DNA from: Ruegeria sp. THAF33
GTDB lineage: Bacteria; Pseudomonadota; Alphaproteobacteria; Rhodobacterales; Rhodobacteraceae
Length of the DNA: 64,000 nt
Assembly: GCF_009363615.1 (NCBI RefSeq)
Contig: NZ_CP045388.1
Span: 1 to 64,000 of the forward strand
Direction of reading: 5' to 3'
This document shows positions 25,004 through 33,882 of the stretch, piece after piece. Both the position numbers and the translations under genes were made by a program. Each line of letters starts with the position of its first letter. Position 1 is the stretch's first letter. The notes below the pieces were generated by a model. That model was not told the DNA's origin, ran no database searches, and was given only the letters and a program-made list of their open reading frames with translations.

Positions 25004-26365
25004 TCACGCCGCCTGCCCGCTCAATCGGCCATAGAAGCTGCGCTCGAGATGCAACTCCCCTGCCCCGGCTTTTTGGACGATGCCGCGCAGATATCCGCCT
25101 GGAGACGCCACCTCACCGGCGCAATGCTTGTCGAAGGTCAAAACCAGCGCCGCCGTGGCGATTTGAGGCCCAAGGCGGTCCTGAGCGAGGTTCCAAGCGT
25201 GCTCCGAGATGCCGATCATCGGTCTCAATTGCCCAGCAACCCGGTGCAAATCGCCCCAACCCTTCAGATACCCGCCCATATTGCGCGCCCAGGACGCGAA
25301 TTCAGGACAAGCTTGCATCACCGTCGGCAAATCAAGCGCAGCACCGCGTTTCTTGCGCGTTTCGGCAACCCAATCCTCCAACTCCCTATCCACCCACTCT
25401 TCCGGTGGCGCATTGGGCACCATGCCCGCCGCTTGCTCAGTTTCTGAGCGATTACAGGTTACAGGATTAAGTTGAGTTGTAATTAGTATATGAGGTTCAG
25501 GCTTGACCTCCCTGGGGTTCAATTCTTGAGTCTTTTCACTGATTTGTTCGATGCTTTCAGCGCTGTTATCCACAGCCTCATTCGTCCGAGTTCCCTTGAG
25601 ATAAGCCGCCTCGACATGCTCCTGAAGCTCCTTGAACCAGGCCAGGAGCCGTTCAAGCGTCTCAGAACCCGAGTTTCGGCGCGGAAGACGGCCCAGGAGA
25701 TCCTCGAAGAGCCCTGAAAGATGTTCCCAGGGCCCACTCAGCGCCGCGTGAGACGCCGCTTCGAGCCGGGCGCGGATCATCCTGCGCGCAACCGTAATTT
25801 GGCGCTTCAGGCGCTGGCAGAGCTCGCGCTCAGTCTGCAATTCAGCCTGGAGCTGTTCGAATTCCTCGACGCGGGCCGACAGCGGGGACAAATCGAAACC
25901 GTAAGCCTCGATGATGCGCCCGTCAGCGTCCCTGCGGCCCCATCGCTTGCCATTAGGACTGTCCTTGAAGGAGATCACGCCGATCTCGGCCAGGCGGCGC
26001 GCATGGCGTTTGAGCGCGGACAGCGAGAAACCCGTCTGCTCCATCAGGTAGGCATTCGACGCCCAAACGATCGGACGCTGCCCCTCCTCCCAGTCCTGAG
26101 CTTGTGTGAACGCTCCAAGCGTGTCGAGGAGCAGCATGTCGCCAGCTTTGAGGCCGATGTGAGCGCCGACGCGCTTCACTGAAACAAAGGCTTGCGATTT
26201 GGGAACAGCCGCCTTCTCGCCGTTCTGTGCGTGCTGTTCAGCGATAGCAAGACCAACCGTTGCCTTACGCCAGCCCGAGGGTTGGTTGATATTGGACATA
26301 CCTCCACCATTCTGAGGCATGCCTGTCCCAGTCGCTCCATACGGAGCATCATTGAATTTCTTCAT
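25004..26365 (-). CDS. repC: Replication initiator RepC
   Basis: Initiator of repABC plasmids; in this family the origin usually lies inside repC. It is 453 aa from ATG 26365 (MKKFNDAPYG, reminiscent of the usual MxxISTTPFG start). ATGs at 26413, 26320 and 26299 are alternatives and none has an ideal ribosome site. The N-terminal winged-helix part (VGAHIGLKAGDMLLLDTLGAF, SNAYLMEQTGFSLSALKRHARRL) and the C-terminal DLPTVMQACPEFASWA are typical of RepC. It follows repB and the antisense-RNA locus, as in canonical repABC. Confidence 0.85.
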   Translation of the reverse strand: MKKFNDAPYGATGTGMPQNGGGMSNINQPSGWRKATVGLAIAEQHAQNGEKAAVPKSQAFVSVKRVGAHIGLKAGDMLLLDTLGAFTQAQDWEEGQRPIVWASNAYLMEQTGFSLSALKRHARRLAEIGVISFKDSPNGKRWGRRDADGRIIEAYGFDLSPLSARVEEFEQLQAELQTERELCQRLKRQITVARRMIRARLEAASHAALSGPWEHLSGLFEDLLGRLPRRNSGSETLERLLAWFKELQEHVEAAYLKGTRTNEAVDNSAESIEQISEKTQELNPREVKPEPHILITTQLNPVTCNRSETEQAAGMVPNAPPEEWVDRELEDWVAETRKKRGAALDLPTVMQACPEFASWARNMGGYLKGWGDLHRVAGQLRPMIGISEHAWNLAQDRLGPQIATAALVLTFDKHCAGEVASPGGYLRGIVQKAGAGELHLERSFYGRLSGQAA

Positions 26366-26447
26366 TTTTCTATGCAGGCACAGAAAACCTGTTCGCCCGA
26401 AGACGTTTTTCATTGTTTAGCGATTCGCGGGCTGCTAGGATTGTGGT

Positions 26448-26512
26448 GTCAAAACAAAATCGCGCCTTGTGCGCAGCAGCCCTCGGGACTTCGGTTTCGA
26501 GGGTTTTCTTTT
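26448..26512 (+). ncRNA. Predicted repABC counter-transcribed RNA (ctRNA)
   Basis: Antisense to the repB-repC spacer. A plus-strand promoter reads TTGTTT (26413-26418), 17 nt, TAGGAT (26436-26441). An intrinsic terminator follows: stem CCCTCG/CGAGGG (26480-26485, 26498-26503) extended by G-U pairs to a C-UUCG-G tetraloop, then TTTTCTTTT to 26512. The product of about 65 nt matches known repABC incompatibility RNAs, which inhibit repC expression. The 5' end is estimated from the -10 box. Confidence 0.75.
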
Positions 26513-26553
26513 AGGTGCCGTTCTCCTTTCTGCTCATTGCCTCCGTTTCGGCG

Positions 26554-26569
26554 GTTAACAGCTGTTAAC
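26554..26569. other. parS: parS palindrome copy 1 (GTTAACAGCTGTTAAC)
   Basis: Perfect 16-bp palindrome fitting the repABC centromere consensus GTTNNNNGCNNNNAAC, between repB and the ctRNA locus; two further bases on the left and three on the right extend the symmetry. It is the binding site for RepB. Confidence 0.88.
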
Positions 26570-26574
26570 CGCCA

Positions 26575-27546
26575 CTATCCTTCGTCGTTCTCTGATTGAA
26601 ACCGCTCGAAGGAATCTTGAATGAGCTGGTCCAAGTTCTGATCCAGCCAATTTGCAAAATTCGTATTGCCCCCTGCCCTCTTTACGGTCACTGAGAGGCC
26701 GGACTTTCCACTCTTGATCTGAACACCAGGAAGTGGCGAGCGTTCCTCAACAGTGCGTTCTTGCTTACCGCGTTTGCCAATCTCCTTGAGCACAAGCTCC
26801 AACCGGCCATCGGATTCCAAGTCACCGGAACGACCCAGAACCCCAAGAGCAGCCTTTTCTGTCAACTGCTCCTTTTCAAAGGCTGTCGCGAGTGTCGTCC
26901 ATTTCGGGCGCCCTGCCCCCGGCGCTGCACCGATCGCTTCACCGACGGCCGTGGGAACCAAGCGGTTGATGCGCTCAAGCTGCGACAAGGTATTCTTGCT
27001 GATCGCCAGAGCCTGGCATACCTCCGCCCGGGAATAACCCTGCTCCAAAATCGCTTGAGCAAAACGAACGCGCTCGTAGTAGCTCAGCTCTGCACGCCCA
27101 GCATTCTCAAGCCCCTTTGCCAACAGGGCGTCTGTATCATCAAGGGTTCGGATCAGAGAGCGCACCGGGATACCAAGATGCCGGCAGGCCAGTATCCGTC
27201 GCTGGCCGTAGATCACCTCGAAATGCCCGTCTCTTTCCTTTGACGGGCGCAGAAGCACAGGCACTTGCTGACCAGCCTCGGCGATACTGGAGGCGAGATC
27301 CTGGATCGATTCATTCGGCTCAGCGTTGTTAACAGCTGTTAACTCGATATCGAGCCGGTCCTTGGGGCCCCAGGCAAGGATGAGGTTTGTATCAATATCC
27401 TGGATGCCGCCAAGCCCCGCACGAACAGACCCAATCGTCCCTTTGGGCAAGGTACGATGCGCTCGATCAGACCCCCCGTCTTTCGGCGCCTCTGTCGCCG
27501 CTGTAATGGCGGCCATGATCCCAGTTTTGTTTTTCCCCATAGCCAT
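26575..27546 (-). CDS. repB: Partition protein RepB (ParB family)
   Basis: 323-aa centromere-binding protein. The N-terminal ParB domain has VLLRPSKERDGHFEVIYGQRRILACRHLG (GxRR-type box at IYGQRR), followed by a helix-turn-helix (YSRAEVCQALAISKNTLSQLERI) and a C-terminal dimerisation tail. It probably loads at the three GTTAACAGCTGTTAAC palindromes, one of which (27328-27343) lies within its own gene. The start MAMGKNKTG at 27546 follows the repA stop by 2 nt. Confidence 0.92.
   Translation of the reverse strand: MAMGKNKTGIMAAITAATEAPKDGGSDRAHRTLPKGTIGSVRAGLGGIQDIDTNLILAWGPKDRLDIELTAVNNAEPNESIQDLASSIAEAGQQVPVLLRPSKERDGHFEVIYGQRRILACRHLGIPVRSLIRTLDDTDALLAKGLENAGRAELSYYERVRFAQAILEQGYSRAEVCQALAISKNTLSQLERINRLVPTAVGEAIGAAPGAGRPKWTTLATAFEKEQLTEKAALGVLGRSGDLESDGRLELVLKEIGKRGKQERTVEERSPLPGVQIKSGKSGLSVTVKRAGGNTNFANWLDQNLDQLIQDSFERFQSENDEG
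27328..27343. other. parS: parS palindrome copy 2, inside repB
   Basis: Second exact copy of GTTAACAGCTGTTAAC, embedded in the repB coding sequence (encoding LTAVNN). An intragenic centromere site is unusual but compatible with the codons used. Confidence 0.85.
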
Positions 27547-27548
27547 GA

Positions 27549-28730
27549 TTAACGCCCCCAAGCCTGCTGGACCATTGCCGCAACTTCCGCACCAACCGCG
27601 TCCATACTGGTCTTGGCGCGATCATAGGTCGACCGCGTCATCTCCGATCGTGAGACCTCGTAGATCGACATCTTCAGCATGGATGCGTCACCAATCGCCG
27701 TGCTTCGCAAGCTCGTGGCTGCCACGACGCGGTCCTGAAACAGGGCTCGCATCAGGCTCACGATCTGCTGGCTTGGAATATCGCTCGGATCATCACGCGT
27801 GATGAGGAAGGAGAAGAAGTCATGATCCAGTTTGACGCCCGTATCCTCGATCACTCCGAGGTAGGCGGAAGTCATTTCCACAAACTGTTGTGTTGAGGCC
27901 AGGTCGAGCATGCTTGGCGTCATCGGCACGATGACCGAGGTTGCCGCATAGAGGCCGGTCAGGGTCAGAAACCCGAGTGCCGGTGGGCTGTCGATAACCA
28001 CCACATCGTAATTGCTCTCAACGGACTGAATCGCTTTGCTGAGCTTCTCAAAGAAAGCAACGCCGCGGCCCGCATTGACTGCGGTCTCGGTTTCAAACTC
28101 GCTCAGCACGAGACGGGCTGGCGCGAGATGGAGACCCGGGAAGTAGGTTTCCACGATGGCCTCTGACATGGGCACAGGATCCTCGTAGCGCAGCGCGTCA
28201 TAAATCGACGCGCCTTCAAACTCCAGTTCCGTCTGAATCCCGCAGAAACCCGTGAGGCTACCTTGCGGGTCCAGATCAATAGCCAAAACTCGGTATCCAC
28301 TCAGGGCAAGGTAGTGACAAAGGTGAATAGCGGAAGTGGACTTGGCCGAACCGCCTTTGAAGTTCATCAGCTGGATGACTTGGAGCTTATCACCCTCACG
28401 GCGGCCAGGAAGGTACTTCCCGGGTGTGCGCGAGCTCGCCTCCAATAGGTGGCGGGCTTGCAGGATTTCCTCACCGGTATAGAACCGGCGTCCGTTCTTG
28501 ATGACGTCCGGCTCTGGCAGGGACCCTTCACTGTGGCACTTGCGCAGGAACTGACCCGTCACGCCAAGAAGCTCAGCAGTCTCTGTTGCGCTGAATAGTC
28601 TCAAATTCTTGCGCTGATCGGGCGCATAAGCTTGCTGAAGATGCGTGGTGAGCGCAGTATGTAGACGCGCCGCCATCTGGCTTGTAAGCTCAGATTGAGA
28701 GGCTGCTTCGATGGGTGCCGTTTGGAACAT
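27549..28730 (-). CDS. repA: Partition ATPase RepA (ParA family)
   Basis: 393-aa ParA-type ATPase that segregates the plasmid and autoregulates repABC. An N-terminal MerR-like helix-turn-helix (LFSATETAELLGVTGQFLRKCH) precedes the deviant Walker box KGGSAKST; the Walker A' region DYDVVVIDSPPALGFLT and switch regions follow. It is the first gene of the repABC operon, with a parS copy 143 nt upstream in the promoter region. Confidence 0.93.
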   Translation of the reverse strand: MFQTAPIEAASQSELTSQMAARLHTALTTHLQQAYAPDQRKNLRLFSATETAELLGVTGQFLRKCHSEGSLPEPDVIKNGRRFYTGEEILQARHLLEASSRTPGKYLPGRREGDKLQVIQLMNFKGGSAKSTSAIHLCHYLALSGYRVLAIDLDPQGSLTGFCGIQTELEFEGASIYDALRYEDPVPMSEAIVETYFPGLHLAPARLVLSEFETETAVNAGRGVAFFEKLSKAIQSVESNYDVVVIDSPPALGFLTLTGLYAATSVIVPMTPSMLDLASTQQFVEMTSAYLGVIEDTGVKLDHDFFSFLITRDDPSDIPSQQIVSLMRALFQDRVVAATSLRSTAIGDASMLKMSIYEVSRSEMTRSTYDRAKTSMDAVGAEVAAMVQQAWGR

Positions 28731-28872
28731 AGTTGCAATTTCTCTGCTCGAACGCGCTTATTTGCGCAACTTGACTCTAATGGCCGTGATTCACCCTGCT
28801 AAGTCAAGGATTTTATCCACAATTTGTGCCACCCAACTAACGGACTACTAGGGAAGCGAAACGCCCCGGGGA

Positions 28873-28888
28873 GTTAACAGCTGTTAAC
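28873..28888. other. parS: parS palindrome copy 3, repA promoter region
   Basis: Third exact copy of GTTAACAGCTGTTAAC in the spacer between repA and the DUF736 gene. Here it can both serve as a centromere and bring RepAB to the operon promoter. Confidence 0.88.
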
Positions 28889-28938
28889 AGCACCCCAGGA
28901 GTGGATGCACCGGACCCGAATTTGGCCCGGTGCAGAGG

Positions 28939-29277
28939 TCATTGGGCGTCCCGGGGGGCCCAGGGAATGACGGCCTGGAGCGCATCATCTTCTTGGTTCG
29001 CAGCCTTGCCGAGATTGGCATTGAAGCCGAAATCGCGGATCGTCAGCGTGAAGTAGTCGGCGCCGGTTTCCCGATTCTGTTTCTTCCAGATCCCGCCGCA
29101 CTCGACCAGACGGCCCCGGGGAGAACGGCCGAGAACACGGTGCGTCGGGGCCAGCGGATTGTCGCTGGAAACGGGCTCAACGGTAATGTCGATGTCGAAT
29201 GTCAGGGTGGAAATCGAACCGCTGCCTTTGGCGTTTTCGATATCGGGAGCGTCAAATTTAATGCAGTTGGTGGTCAT
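28939..29277 (-). CDS. DUF736-family plasmid protein
   Basis: 112-aa protein from ATG 29277 (MTTNCIKFDAPDIENAKGSG). The pattern THRVLGRSPRGRLVECGGIWKKQNRETGADYF and LTIRDFGFNANLG fits the DUF736 family, common beside alphaproteobacterial transfer genes. Function unknown. A conserved hairpin element (29380-29425) lies 103-148 nt upstream. Upstream codons in the open frame are rejected because they cross that element. Confidence 0.8.
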   Translation of the reverse strand: MTTNCIKFDAPDIENAKGSGSISTLTFDIDITVEPVSSDNPLAPTHRVLGRSPRGRLVECGGIWKKQNRETGADYFTLTIRDFGFNANLGKAANQEDDALQAVIPWAPRDAQ

Positions 29278-29379
29278 CGCCAGGGTCCTTTCTTTGGTGT
29301 TGCGATGATGGTCAGAAGGCAGGGACCAATGCCAAAACCACACCGGAGGCAGAGCGCAGCGGAGAAGGGTAGGGAAGCA

Positions 29380-29425
29380 GAATTCTGTTTCGCGAGGAAT
29401 GATCCGAAGGGGCAGGGGAGAATTC
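29380..29425 (-). repeat. Conserved hairpin element, copy 2
   Basis: 46-nt element GAATTCT...AGAATTC enclosing CGCGAGGAATG, CGAAG and CAGGGG, homologous to copy 1 at 20841-20888. The closing stem has changed on both sides while staying complementary, which is the signature of a maintained structure. Because AGAATTCT is itself palindromic, the stem in this copy alone would be ambiguous. Confidence 0.6.
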
Positions 29426-29555
29426 TGGTAACCGCCCTTTGTGGTTTTGGCAGGACCTGCGACCAGCATTCTAAGCAACGCCGATGGAAGGCCAGAGCGA
29501 CGCACCACCAGCATGGATTGACGCCAATGTCTGACGTCAAGGGGCCGCCAACGGA

Positions 29556-30662
29556 TCAGACCAACGGGTCGAATTCCTCGATCTTGCGGTGTGCCCATTT
29601 CAACCAGTCAGCGGCTGGCATACCGTCAATCTCATCGGCCAGACCATGAGGGTTCGCTTCAAGTGCGGCGAGAAAGGAACGAAGCCTTTGCGCTTCTTCC
29701 CAGTCCTTCGCCCGGCCCCGAAACAGACGCCATTTCTCCTGCTCAAGCTGAGCCATATGACGGCGCTCTTCCTCTGCGATCCGCTCGGCCTCAATGCGAC
29801 GGTCTCGCTCCTCAAACTCTGCGCGCCGGGCGGCCAAAGCTGGGCCCGCCAACATGAGGCCCGCAATCACGGTTGGAAGCAAATCCTCACCATTGAGCGT
29901 GCTTGTTTCGACCCATTCTTTCTTCACACCCGTTCCAAGATAGGTCGTGATCGTGAAGCGCAGGAACCCGGTGGGGGCCAGAGCGCTGTTGTGGTGGTAA
30001 GGAAAAGCCGTCCAGCCCTTCGGCTCATCAGACGGCCTTCCATGAAACTGGTACATCTTTTCGACAACAGAAACCTCAAACTTTTCCCCAGAAACTTCAA
30101 ACTTCAACTTGCCACGGATACTTCCTTCATGCGCGCGACCTCCTTGGTCTTCAAACCCCTTTAGAAGCGCGCTTGTAACCCGAAAGCGATAGCGATCCCT
30201 GTCGGTCAAATCCGGTAGTTCGTCTTCACCCCACCAAAAATCGTCCAAACGACGCCCACGTTTTTTGGCGCGACGTTCAGCTTGTTCCTTACCGTGTTCG
30301 TCCACCCAAGCCGCAACGATCGGGTGGAGATTGCGAAGCGTCCCGGGGATGGATGTCTTGGCAATATTCACCGCAGCCTCCTCAACACGTTTCCTGCCTG
30401 CACGGGATTTTCTTTGAAACTGACCGCTCTGCGTGATCCGGATGATACTGGACGTTCCCGCAGGGCAGGGAGGCAGATCGCGTTTTTCAACCTTCTTGCC
30501 AGCTTCCAACTTTGCCCAATACCCCCGCGGCGGCCTTGGAATCGCGTGGCGCGCGCAAATCTTGGAAAGGCCCTGATCTGAAAGGCCAAATTCCTCCGCA
30601 AGCTTTATCATTGGTTTGCGCCAGACGAGTTCATAGAGTTCCTCTCGCGATATTTGCTTCAT
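29556..30662 (-). CDS. HTH-containing plasmid protein of unknown function
   Basis: 368-aa protein. The N terminus holds a clear helix-turn-helix (SREELYELVWRKPMIKLAEE, then GLSDQGLSKICARHAIPRPP) ending in GYWAKLEAGKK, a pattern I have seen in uncharacterised plasmid and island proteins. The C-terminal quarter is a long charged coiled-coil region (RRAEFEERDRRIEAERIAEE...). It may be a DNA-bound scaffold. It is flanked upstream by a 17-bp hairpin (30793-30839). Confidence 0.7.
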   Translation of the reverse strand: MKQISREELYELVWRKPMIKLAEEFGLSDQGLSKICARHAIPRPPRGYWAKLEAGKKVEKRDLPPCPAGTSSIIRITQSGQFQRKSRAGRKRVEEAAVNIAKTSIPGTLRNLHPIVAAWVDEHGKEQAERRAKKRGRRLDDFWWGEDELPDLTDRDRYRFRVTSALLKGFEDQGGRAHEGSIRGKLKFEVSGEKFEVSVVEKMYQFHGRPSDEPKGWTAFPYHHNSALAPTGFLRFTITTYLGTGVKKEWVETSTLNGEDLLPTVIAGLMLAGPALAARRAEFEERDRRIEAERIAEEERRHMAQLEQEKWRLFRGRAKDWEEAQRLRSFLAALEANPHGLADEIDGMPAADWLKWAHRKIEEFDPLV

Positions 30663-30792
30663 GGCTGAATCCAGTCAATTTCTCAATTTTTCATATAGTT
30701 ACGCCTGACAGTGGAACAACTCTGTGAAGTCCTGACTAGGAATTTAAGTCAAATCGCGCCGCCCAGGCGGTGCTCCTGCGCGGACAGCGCCG

Positions 30793-30839
30793 GTCCGGCG
30801 GCGGGGCAGGGGGCTTGTCCTTCTGCCCCGCCGCCGGAC
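30793..30839. other. 17-bp perfect hairpin without T-run
   Basis: GTCCGGCGGCGGGGCAG pairs perfectly with 30823-30839 around a 13-nt loop. Neither side has a T-run, so it is not a plain terminator. It lies 131-177 nt upstream of the gene at 29556-30662, in the same relative place as other leading-region hairpins. A single-stranded initiation site or ssDNA promoter is possible. Confidence 0.7.
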
Positions 30840-30874
30840 AATTTTGAAGGCCTGTTCTTGGAAAAACGCTAAAC

Positions 30875-30902
30875 AAAAAAAGACCCCGCGTGATGCGGGG
30901 CC
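30875..30902 (-). terminator. Intrinsic terminator after ParB-like gene
   Basis: On the minus strand: stem GCCCCGC/GCGGGG class (30884-30889 with 30895-30900), 5-nt loop, then seven T. It is placed 27 nt after the stop of the ParB-like gene. Confidence 0.85.
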
Positions 30903-30928
30903 AGTTGGGTCTCCCCACGAAGGAGCCG

Positions 30929-32794
30929 TCAGGTGCAGTCGGGCACCCATTTGTCGAGTTTGGCTTTCTGTTCCGGTGTCAGACCCATGAGTTTCTGGGT
31001 GGTTGGATCACTCACGAGCTTCTCCATCTTCTCGGCCTTTTCCGCTTTCTTGAGCTTGGCGAAACCGGCAACCCGCTCGTCGCGGGCATCGCAATCGAGA
31101 AACTCGCAAAGCAAATCGACCAGATGACCGGCTGAGACCCGCGAGAAGAAATTCTCTGCCGTGGGCGTCCAGTGCTTGCGGATATCGGCCCCGGCCTCGT
31201 CGCCAATCAAGCCGAAGAACTCCACGCCACCGGCCCGGTAGGGCAGGGTGCGCGCGACCGCTTCGGTAATAGTGGCATTGCGGGCCTTCTTGCCGGTCTC
31301 GCAGAAGGTGGCGAAGGCCTCGGACAGGTCCTCCACGCGGGTGCCTTTCTGCCAGTATTCGATGGCATCGACCCCGTGCTCCAAACGCGGCTCGCGGGCA
31401 AAGCCATCTTCAACACTCGGCACATTGTTCGGGCGGTCCAGCCGAATGTCGAAAACACTCTCGAAGCTGCCTGATGCCTCCGAGAGGCCAAAACCCAGCA
31501 GGTCCAAAACCAGTTCCGGCTTGGCCAGCAGGGCGGCTTGCACGGAGGCCAGCCGGATTGCCTGTATGTCCGCCACTAGCTTTTGCGAGTAGGGGGATTT
31601 CGGGGTGTCTGACTTGGTGGTCTGCGGCGCTTGCAGGACACCTGCGTCGATGGCGGCTTTCTTGTCCTCGGGGCGAACCAGACCAGCTGTGATCTCAGGT
31701 TTGCCTGACCCGTTCACAAGGATGATGCAGCCCGCATGGGCTTTCTGGTCCTCGGTATAGTCACCGTCGAGAAGAGCCTGCAACTCGGCAAGCCGCGCCT
31801 CGCCATCCTCGTCCAGAACTCCGCCATTGGCGAGGTCAGCCAACTCGTCGTATTCCTCTGCTTCCTCTTCGGTCAGATCACCCTCGACGGGGTAGAGGCG
31901 TACCAGCTTCATCTGATCGAGCTCATAGTAGTTGAGCCAGGCCTCGTTGCGGGCCTCGGCCCATGCCCAGCCTTGGGTTTCGACCAGATCGGCCTGGGCT
32001 GTTTCCAGCTTCTCGGTGAAGAGCCGATCCAGAAGGGCAGGGGAGGCGAGGAAGACCTCGTCGGAGAAGAGATCGCGGGTGACAGTGCCGCCCTCGGCCT
32101 CGTAGGCCTCAACCCCAACAAACCTGGCGCGGCGGTCGGTGGCTTTGATCGCATCGGGATGCAGCGAGTTCTTGATCGCGCTCTCGGAGACGGCTTGTCC
32201 TTTCACCTGATCCAGAATGCTCAGGGTGAGCGCTTCATCGTCTGAGAGGGTGAAGGCCTTGGCGGTGCCAAGACTGATCTCACCTGCTGCAAGGGCGTCC
32301 AGCACCAGCGCGGGCAGGCCCGCAAGCGCCAACCGCTGATAAACGCGGGCTTCGGTGACAGCAAAGGCGAGGGCAATTTCCGGCACGGTGGCCCCGCGCG
32401 ATTTCATACGACCGAAGGCGCGGATTTCATCGGCTGGGGTCATGTCCTCGCGCGCTGCATTCTCAGCGCTGGCCCAATCTTCGGCCTCGGCGGCGTCTGC
32501 CGCCAGTTTGACGGGAACCGTGGTGAAGGGATGGCTCTCGGAACGTGCCGCGATCAATTGAATGGCGCGAAGGCGGCAGCCGCCCGCGACGATCCCGACT
32601 TTGCCATCCTCGTCCATGAGGCCTGCGAGATTGTGGATGAGGCCGAAACGCTTGATGCTGTCGGCCAAGCTTTCGATATGGGCCTCGGAAACGGCTTTGC
32701 GCGGGTTCAAATCGGAGATGTAGGCCATCTCCAAGGGGATTTGCAGGATCACGGCGCTGGTGGTGTCTGCTTGGATGGGTTGTTGCTTGGTCAT
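30929..32794 (-). CDS. Large ParB-like nuclease-domain protein
   Basis: 621-aa protein with an N-terminal ParB/Srx-type domain (DLNPRKAVSEAHIESLADSI, then GLIHNLAGL, and GIVAGGCRLRAIQLI) and a KorB-like helix-turn-helix (GATVPEIALAFAVTEARVYQRLALAGLP), followed by a long C-terminal region with charged helices. It is distinct from RepB and much longer. Such ParB-like proteins are common on alphaproteobacterial plasmids and may bind or nick DNA rather than act in partition. Start MTKQQPIQ at 32794 has an AAGGAC site. Confidence 0.8.
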   Translation of the reverse strand: MTKQQPIQADTTSAVILQIPLEMAYISDLNPRKAVSEAHIESLADSIKRFGLIHNLAGLMDEDGKVGIVAGGCRLRAIQLIAARSESHPFTTVPVKLAADAAEAEDWASAENAAREDMTPADEIRAFGRMKSRGATVPEIALAFAVTEARVYQRLALAGLPALVLDALAAGEISLGTAKAFTLSDDEALTLSILDQVKGQAVSESAIKNSLHPDAIKATDRRARFVGVEAYEAEGGTVTRDLFSDEVFLASPALLDRLFTEKLETAQADLVETQGWAWAEARNEAWLNYYELDQMKLVRLYPVEGDLTEEEAEEYDELADLANGGVLDEDGEARLAELQALLDGDYTEDQKAHAGCIILVNGSGKPEITAGLVRPEDKKAAIDAGVLQAPQTTKSDTPKSPYSQKLVADIQAIRLASVQAALLAKPELVLDLLGFGLSEASGSFESVFDIRLDRPNNVPSVEDGFAREPRLEHGVDAIEYWQKGTRVEDLSEAFATFCETGKKARNATITEAVARTLPYRAGGVEFFGLIGDEAGADIRKHWTPTAENFFSRVSAGHLVDLLCEFLDCDARDERVAGFAKLKKAEKAEKMEKLVSDPTTQKLMGLTPEQKAKLDKWVPDCT

Positions 32795-32914
32795 TGGTTT
32801 GTCCTTTTGGATGGATGTCAGGCTTGCTCGGAGCGACACAGGCGCTCGGCGGCTGGTTTTGTGGATGGGGTAGGGGAGGGGGCCGGAACGCTTGAGGCTT
32901 CGGCCCCGGTGGCG

Positions 32915-33283
32915 TCACCACCAGCAGGAATAGATCACGGTCGATCCGGCTTCGATCTCAGCCCGCGCCCATGCGCAGAATTCAAGATCGTAGTCGTGGT
33001 ATTCGCTGGCCTGCTCGTCCTGAAACTGATGCCCATAGAAGAACCCGCCCTCGCACCGGGGCAGGGCGCTTCCCTTTACGGCTTGTTCCAGCGTGTCGAT
33101 GTCGGCGGTTTCCAGTTTCAGCTCACCACAATTCAGATCGGAAGCCGAAAGCCCGGTCCGCTCGGTGTAGAGCGCCTCCATGAAGGTTTGCAGCTTGGAA
33201 TGCTTGCGCCAGACGAATTTCGGGCTTTCGCCTTCTTCTCCGCTCTCGGCTGTTTTGACATATGCGTATTGGTCGAGGCCCAT
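32915..33283 (-). CDS. Hypothetical protein (MGLDQYAYVK family)
   Basis: 122-aa acidic protein beginning MGLDQYAYV, with WRKHSKLQTFMEALY and an aromatic C terminus (SEYHDYDLEFCAWARAEIE...SCWW). Similar small proteins occur on phages and plasmids; function unknown. It lies 120 nt upstream of the ParB-like gene on the same strand. Confidence 0.75.
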   Translation of the reverse strand: MGLDQYAYVKTAESGEEGESPKFVWRKHSKLQTFMEALYTERTGLSASDLNCGELKLETADIDTLEQAVKGSALPRCEGGFFYGHQFQDEQASEYHDYDLEFCAWARAEIEAGSTVIYSCWW

Positions 33284-33882
33284 GGCCTGCTCCTTTCGTG
33301 GTTAGAGCGGCGCGGAATCTTCTTTTGGCGACCTCTCGGCCTTGGCCCGCTTACCGCCAGTGGCGGAGGCCTCGACTGATCTGTCAGTCCGAAAAGCCCC
33401 CGTGCTTTTCGGCTGGGCAGAGCAGGGGAGGGCGAAGCACGACCTGCGGCCGGACGGCGACCCGACACAGGGGGCCGGAGCGGTGAAATCGGGAGGGACC
33501 CGCGCGACCGCGTGGGAGGAACCGGATTTCTCCGAGGAGGCTGGCGCGGAACGCGACACCAGAGCCCCTGTTCGGGACGCCGACCGGATGGCAGGCGGAA
33601 TCAAGGAATGGAAATCTGCCAGCCGGGTTAGAGCGGAGCGGAGACCCGGCTGACCTCTGGCTCAAGCGATCGCGGTCTCGCCCGCGATCTCATCTGAGAC
33701 ATGCACGAAGGATCGTTTCCAGAATTGGCGGAGACGCGACACACGCGGCTCCGGGCGCAGCCAAGAGCCTGGTCAGCGCGAGGTGCTGACGTGCCAACCC
33801 AATCAAGCAACGCACGCCATATAAAGGATATAGACAATACTCAATCATATGATATGTTTTTTCTACTCATATGGAGGCTATG
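33284..33882. other. Gene-free stretch with two strong hairpins
   Basis: 599 nt without a convincing gene. It holds CCGAAAAGC/GCTTTTCGG (33389-33397 with 33404-33412, 6-nt loop), which lies 106-129 nt upstream of the 122-aa gene. It also holds CAGCCGGGT/ACCCGGCTG (33620-33628 with 33644-33652). The right end is the AT-rich promoter of the Xre-RES pair. Confidence 0.55.
33845..33874. promoter_or_regulatory. Probable Xre operator (ATCATATGAT / CATATG)
   Basis: A perfect 10-bp palindrome ATCATATGAT at 33845-33854 and a second CATATG at 33869-33874, directly before the antitoxin ribosome site. Toxin-antitoxin operons are usually autoregulated at such sites; the binder is inferred to be the Xre protein. 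Confidence 0.5.

Noticed and set aside
24940..25470. 176-codon plus-strand frame
   Set aside because: Antisense to the end of repC, with low-complexity Pro/Arg-rich translation.
30793..30839. 17-bp hairpin as a bidirectional terminator
   Set aside because: No T-run on either strand, and a good T-run terminator for the only gene ending here lies at 30875-30902.
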